Shown piece after piece: positions 60,440 to 64,000 of a DNA stretch of 64,000 nt; the first letter of the stretch is position 1; each line of letters opens with the position of its first letter. Position numbers and translations under genes: made by a program. Source of the DNA: Natronorubrum sediminis (lineage in GTDB: Archaea; Halobacteriota; Halobacteria; Halobacteriales; Natrialbaceae); the NCBI RefSeq assembly GCF_900108095.1, contig NZ_FNWL01000005.1:1-64000 (forward strand), given 5' to 3'. The notes under the pieces are model-generated. The model made no database searches and had not been told where the DNA came from. It saw only the letters and a list, made by a program, of their open reading frames with translations.

Positions 60440-61159
60440 TTATCGGAGTTCGATCTCCCCGCCGACCGGAGCCTCGAGCACCACCGTCTCCCCGGCCGTC
60501 ATCGAATCGCCCACCTCAACGGCGACGTCCTCGAGTTCCACCGAAGGCGGAAACAGGACATCCACTCGACTGCCGAAGGCGATGTGGCCGATTCGGTCGC
60601 CTCGCTCGAGTTCGTCGTCGCGCTCGGCGTAGGGGTGAATGCGACGAGCGAACGCCCCCGCGATCATCGTCACCGTCGCGTCGCTCCCCGATTCGTCGAG
60701 TTGTGCGTGTGAGTCGGCGTCGCCAGAACGTGTCGATGTCGATGCGCTCGAACTCGAGTCACTGGCCGTCTCGAGGTCGGCGTCCGTCTCCAGTCGGATG
60801 TGGACGCGTTCGTTCCGATCCGACTCCTTCGAGAACGCCGGACGGTTCGCGCCGGAGACGTGTTCGACGTCGGTCACGGTCCCATCGAAGGGGGCTCGGA
60901 CGACGTGGACGTGCCAGACGTTCATGAAGATGCCGAGGCGGACGCGCTCACCTTCCTCGCGGAGGACGGAGACATTGCCATCGGCCGGCGAGACGACGCC
61001 CGTCGGCGGTGGCGTCCGGTCAGGATCGCGAAAGAACGCGAGCGTCCCGACACCGACGGCGAGCGCGACGAGACTCGCACTCACGCTAATGAGAAACGCG
61101 AACGGCGCAGCGAGGAGGGGCACCAGCGCGTACTTCCAGGCACCCGGCGCGAAGTTCAT
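60440..61159 (-). CDS. pssD: Archaetidylserine/phosphatidylserine decarboxylase, protein-sorting type
   Basis: ATG 61159 gives 239 residues. Two N-terminal membrane segments precede AFFRDPDRTPP, SPADGNVSVL and IFMNVWHVHVVRAPFDG, the decarboxylase core. The self-cleavage motif FGS is present in HIAFGSRVDVLFPP, so a pyruvoyl cofactor is expected. In haloarchaea PssD makes archaetidylethanolamine, the lipid used by archaeosortase-dependent anchoring of surface proteins. An unusual low-complexity Ser/Thr/Asp insertion of about 35 residues lies before TMIAGAFARRIHP. A 4-residue longer start (61171) is possible. Confidence 0.88.
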   Translation of the reverse strand: MNFAPGAWKYALVPLLAAPFAFLISVSASLVALAVGVGTLAFFRDPDRTPPPTGVVSPADGNVSVLREEGERVRLGIFMNVWHVHVVRAPFDGTVTDVEHVSGANRPAFSKESDRNERVHIRLETDADLETASDSSSSASTSTRSGDADSHAQLDESGSDATVTMIAGAFARRIHPYAERDDELERGDRIGHIAFGSRVDVLFPPSVELEDVAVEVGDSMTAGETVVLEAPVGGEIELR

Positions 61160-61267
61160 ACCGAAACCCACGCGGTCGATTCGTATGTCCGTTACGGAGA
61201 CACGTCCCGACCCAGCGCAGAAAGCAGGAACCAGTCGGCGACCTCGAGTGGCGTCCGACCCCGCTGC

Positions 61268-63301
61268 TTACGCCTCCGTCGACGCTGGCGGGAGCGTGAA
61301 CGAAAACGTCGCCCCATCGCCGAGTTCGGACTCTGCCCAGATTTTCCCACCGTGGCGTTCGACGATCCGCCGACAGAGTGCGAGTCCGATTCCCGTTCCG
61401 TCGAACTCGTCGCGGCTGTGGAGTCGCTGAAACACCCGAAAGATGCGGTCGGTGTCCGTTGTCTCCATGCCGATACCCTCGTCGTGAACCGACAGTTTCC
61501 ACCGACTGCCATGACACTCGACATCGATGTGGATACGCGGCGGTGACTCGCCGCGGTACTCGATCGCATTCGAGAGCAAATTCTGAAACAGTTGCCGAAG
61601 CTGTCTCGGGTCTCCTCGGACCGCTGGCAGTGGCGTCGCCGTAATCTCGGCGTCGTGTTGGTCGATTTGTACCTGTAGATCTGTCAGAACATCCGCGAGA
61701 ACGTCCTCGAGATCGACGGGTTCGAAGGGTTCTCCTTGCGAGTCGATGCGCGAGTACTCGAGGAGGCCGTCGATCATCTCGCGCATTCGATCCGCACCGT
61801 CGACGGCGTACTCGATGAACTCCGTCGCGTCCTCGTCGAGCGCGTCCGCGTAGCGTCGTTCGAGTAACTGGAGGTAACTCGAGACCATCCGCAACGGTTC
61901 CTGTAAGTCGTGACTCGCCGCGTACGCGAACTGCTCGAGGCGTTCGTTCGATTCCTCAAGATCCGCGACTGTTTCGCTGAGTCGGTGTTCGTAGCGTTGG
62001 CGCTCGATCGCGCTCGCGATGACCGTCGCGACGCTCTCGAGGAAGTCGACGTCGTGATTTGCAAACTCCTGTGGCGAGGACCCGTAGACGGTGAGAGCGC
62101 CCCACGGGTCGTCAAACCGACCGATTGTGACACCGACCCCGCTTTCGATATCAGCCGCTGCCAGCCCCGTCGAGTCGGTGAATCTGTCGTCCATCTCGAG
62201 GTGTTCGACGACGACAGGCTCGCGGGCCGTGACCGCTGCCGCCGTCAACGAGTCGGCGTCGTCCGTGGATTGCTGACTGCGTTCTGCGTCTATCAGCCGC
62301 TCAGAACAGCCGGTGTACGAGCGGACGGTAAACGGTTCGTCTGCGTTCCCCTCCTCGTGTTCGAAGATCGCACAGCAATCGACACCCAGCGCCGTCGCAA
62401 TCAGGTCGCTCGCCTTCTCGAGGAGCGCGTCGATATCCGCGTTCTCAAGGGCGTGTCGGCCGAGATAGGAGACCGTCTCGAGTTGTGAGACCTTCGTCGT
62501 CAGCGTCTGTTCAGCCTCCTTTCGTGGTGAGATATCGCGAAAGAGGCCGACGAAGTAGCGATCACCGTCGTACGTGAAGTCGTTGAGCGACACGCCGAGT
62601 GGAACCTCGTGGCCCGCCGCGTGTTGTCCCGGCAGTTCGACGTACGTCCAGTTCAAGTGGCGTTCGCCCGTCTCGAGATAGCGCTTCAAGGCTTCGAGAT
62701 GATCCGCTCGAAGCCGCGGCGGAATGATCGTGACTTTGCTCGAGCCGACCAGGTCGTCGGGTGAAAAGCCCAGGATCCGCTCGATGGCCGGGTTCGCGTA
62801 CTGGATCGTGCTCTCCTCGTCGAGAACGATGATTCCGTCGGGGAGGGAACCGGCCAACGCTTCGAACGTGCGGCCGTACGTGAGCGAAGACGCCGAGACG
62901 GACCCGGCCGGTGTCGTAGGCCGATCGAGGATACCGACAATCTCCGCGGAAGAGTCATCAGCCACCGACGCGACGTGGAGTGTCGCCGAGAGCGACGTCC
63001 CGGAGTTAGTTCGAAGGGTGATCGTCGTCGAGACCGGGAGGTCACCATCGTCGACGATGGATTCGAACGTGGGTGTCTCGTCCTCGAGAAGGGTTGAAAA
63101 CGGTTTCTCGAGGAGTGCTGTGCGACTGTATTCACTCACCGACGTGAAGCGTTCGTTGACGTCGATAATCCTGCCGTCGGCGTCGAGTCGGAAACTGGCC
63201 ATATCGGCGGCCGTGAGAAGTGACGCCAACCCGGAGTCGCGAGAGAGATTTGAGTGGTCCGCGTGTCCGTCAGCTGGCGAAGAAGGCGGACCGGATTCCA
63301 T
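61268..63301 (-). CDS. Sensor histidine kinase with two PAS and one GAF domain
   Basis: This 677-residue protein has PAS domains at about 25-130 and 150-265, the second with IIVLDEESTIQYANPAIERI and a PAC-type segment. A GAF domain (about 275-425) and HisKA follow, with the phosphoacceptor His in YAASHDLQEPLRM. The HATPase_c domain has DEGIGMETTD and DGTGIGLALCRRIVERH. It lacks membrane spans and so is probably a soluble sensor, typical of haloarchaeal kinases. No response regulator is adjacent. A TATA-like cttattacg lies about 26 nt upstream of ATG. Confidence 0.92.
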   Translation of the reverse strand: MESGPPSSPADGHADHSNLSRDSGLASLLTAADMASFRLDADGRIIDVNERFTSVSEYSRTALLEKPFSTLLEDETPTFESIVDDGDLPVSTTITLRTNSGTSLSATLHVASVADDSSAEIVGILDRPTTPAGSVSASSLTYGRTFEALAGSLPDGIIVLDEESTIQYANPAIERILGFSPDDLVGSSKVTIIPPRLRADHLEALKRYLETGERHLNWTYVELPGQHAAGHEVPLGVSLNDFTYDGDRYFVGLFRDISPRKEAEQTLTTKVSQLETVSYLGRHALENADIDALLEKASDLIATALGVDCCAIFEHEEGNADEPFTVRSYTGCSERLIDAERSQQSTDDADSLTAAAVTAREPVVVEHLEMDDRFTDSTGLAAADIESGVGVTIGRFDDPWGALTVYGSSPQEFANHDVDFLESVATVIASAIERQRYEHRLSETVADLEESNERLEQFAYAASHDLQEPLRMVSSYLQLLERRYADALDEDATEFIEYAVDGADRMREMIDGLLEYSRIDSQGEPFEPVDLEDVLADVLTDLQVQIDQHDAEITATPLPAVRGDPRQLRQLFQNLLSNAIEYRGESPPRIHIDVECHGSRWKLSVHDEGIGMETTDTDRIFRVFQRLHSRDEFDGTGIGLALCRRIVERHGGKIWAESELGDGATFSFTLPPASTEA

Positions 63302-63322
63302 TGTCAGGAACTAACGATTCAT

Positions 63323-63331
63323 CGTAATAAG
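63323..63331 (-). promoter_or_regulatory. TATA box of the histidine kinase gene
   Basis: Minus-strand cttattacg is about 27 nt before ATG 63301. Confidence 0.5.
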
Positions 63332-63418
63332 AACTGTGTTACTGGTCGAAATAACTGTCAGGGAGTACTAGTTACTATCGTGCCACCCGTCGAACGAAAA
63401 ACGAAATCGTCGCACGTC

Positions 63419-64000
63419 CTAATCCCAAAACGCCTGCGTGCGGGCGTATTCGCGCTCTTTCGAGAGAATATCGCGATAGAACTCGCTTTCGTTTTCTCGC
63501 AATTTATTGATGATTCTCGCCGCGTTGTGAGGACCGACGCCTCGAGCGGCCATCGCGATGACGGCCTGTCTGCCGTGACTCTGGACGAGGCCGGCGCTTC
63601 GAAACGCCCGTTCGGTCATCGATTCCTGTTCCTCGTCTTTTTCGTTCGCACGCACGGCCTGGACGACCTCGTCTGCCCACGGATTGAGTGAGGCGATCCG
63701 CGTCGAACCACACTCCGGGCACGTCGGCTGATCCGACACGCGCCTCACTTTCGTCGTGACCTTCCAGTCGGTGCAGTGGGTACACAGGAGGATAATCCGG
63801 TCGTCCTGAATTCGTTCTTTGACCGTGTTGATGACGCTCGCATCCGCGTTCTCGGGTGCCAACAATTCCTTCCCACCGGACGACCGACCACCCTGTCCGA
63901 TCGGCGTTCGGCCGCGGTAGGTGTCGACCTCGATCTCACCAGCCTGAATACCCCCGAGAACGGCACTCGCCCCCGCCGCATCCAGATCCTCGTGAAACAC
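63419..64000 (-). CDS. C-terminal part of an Lhr-like ATP-dependent helicase (5' end outside window)
   Basis: The frame is open from the window edge and ends at 63419, giving 193 residues of the protein's C-terminus. It contains a two-Cys pair module (LLCTHCTDWK and PTCPECGSTR) and RGVGPHNAARIINKL, as at the end of haloarchaeal Lhr superfamily 2 helicases. The motor domains lie outside. Lhr proteins unwind DNA in repair. The histidine kinase gene begins 117 nt downstream on the same strand. Confidence 0.75.
   Translation of the reverse strand: MFHEDLDAAGASAVLGGIQAGEIEVDTYRGRTPIGQGGRSSGGKELLAPENADASVINTVKERIQDDRIILLCTHCTDWKVTTKVRRVSDQPTCPECGSTRIASLNPWADEVVQAVRANEKDEEQESMTERAFRSAGLVQSHGRQAVIAMAARGVGPHNAARIINKLRENESEFYRDILSKEREYARTQAFWD

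Noticed and set aside
60204-60632. 142-codon plus-strand frame before pssD
   Set aside because: Its right half is antisense to pssD and its left half lacks motifs. No promoter supports it.
1-64000. tRNA, rRNA and CRISPR arrays
   Set aside because: I looked for the tRNA T-loop pattern (ggttcgaatcc), long rRNA-like conserved blocks and regularly spaced 25-40-bp repeats, and found none. The only tandem arrays are the short gene-end repeats listed above.

Overview
The window is haloarchaeal chromosome. Nearly every predicted protein is rich in Asp and Glu. Many genes have a TATA-like box about 27 nt upstream of the start codon, as expected of leaderless archaeal transcripts. Marker proteins also fit: an AglF-type nucleotidyltransferase, a PssD-type archaetidylserine decarboxylase and an Lhr-type helicase. 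I saw no rRNA, tRNA or CRISPR array. A member of the Natrialbaceae is plausible, but the sequence alone does not prove it.

Region 1 (1-15,700) is a surface-polysaccharide or glycosylation locus. It begins with the repeat-rich tail of a protein cut by the window edge. It then holds a UDP-sugar epimerase, three glycosyltransferases, two O-antigen ligase/polymerase-like membrane proteins, aglF, an ABC flippase-like transporter, a P-loop protein, a polyprenyl-phosphate sugar-1-phosphate transferase, a ParB-like protein and a PAP2 phosphatase. A decayed IS6-type transposase (about 16,021-16,476) marks its right border.

Region 2 (16,700-42,760) is a large catabolic island. It contains an ADP-forming acyl-CoA synthetase, two CitE-type lyases, enoyl-CoA hydratase, three luciferase-like oxidoreductases, a complete TctCBA tripartite tricarboxylate transporter, SDRs, an MFS carrier, an MmgE/PrpD protein and a seven-gene minus-strand operon (40,898 to 34,664). 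The operon order is CitE lyase, MaoC-A, acyl-CoA dehydrogenase, MaoC-B, CaiB/BaiF CoA-transferase, SDR, isopropylmalate-dehydrogenase-like enzyme. An IclR regulator lies next to it. The enzyme set fits activation, oxidation, hydration and cleavage of a branched C5 dicarboxylate (methylsuccinate, mesaconate, itaconate or citramalate). The two MaoC proteins look like separately encoded halves of a mesaconyl-CoA-hydratase-type enzyme. This is the strongest candidate here for an undescribed system.

Region 3 (42,800-46,850) is a gene graveyard. It has frameshifted remnants of an RdfA-like gene and its SMC-related partner, a second IS6-type transposase, and an aldehyde dehydrogenase broken at its catalytic cysteine.

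Region 4 (46,880-59,750) is a second catabolic group. It holds a zinc alcohol dehydrogenase, a sodium:solute symporter with a tiny membrane partner, a histidinol-dehydrogenase-family protein that looks catabolic (HpsN-like), a universal stress protein, an SDR, a second IclR regulator, an iron alcohol dehydrogenase and a 994-residue FAD/Fe-S oxidoreductase. The last two are a candidate hydroxyacid-oxoacid pair.

Region 5 (60,440-64,000) has PssD, a PAS-GAF histidine kinase and the C-terminus of an Lhr-like helicase.
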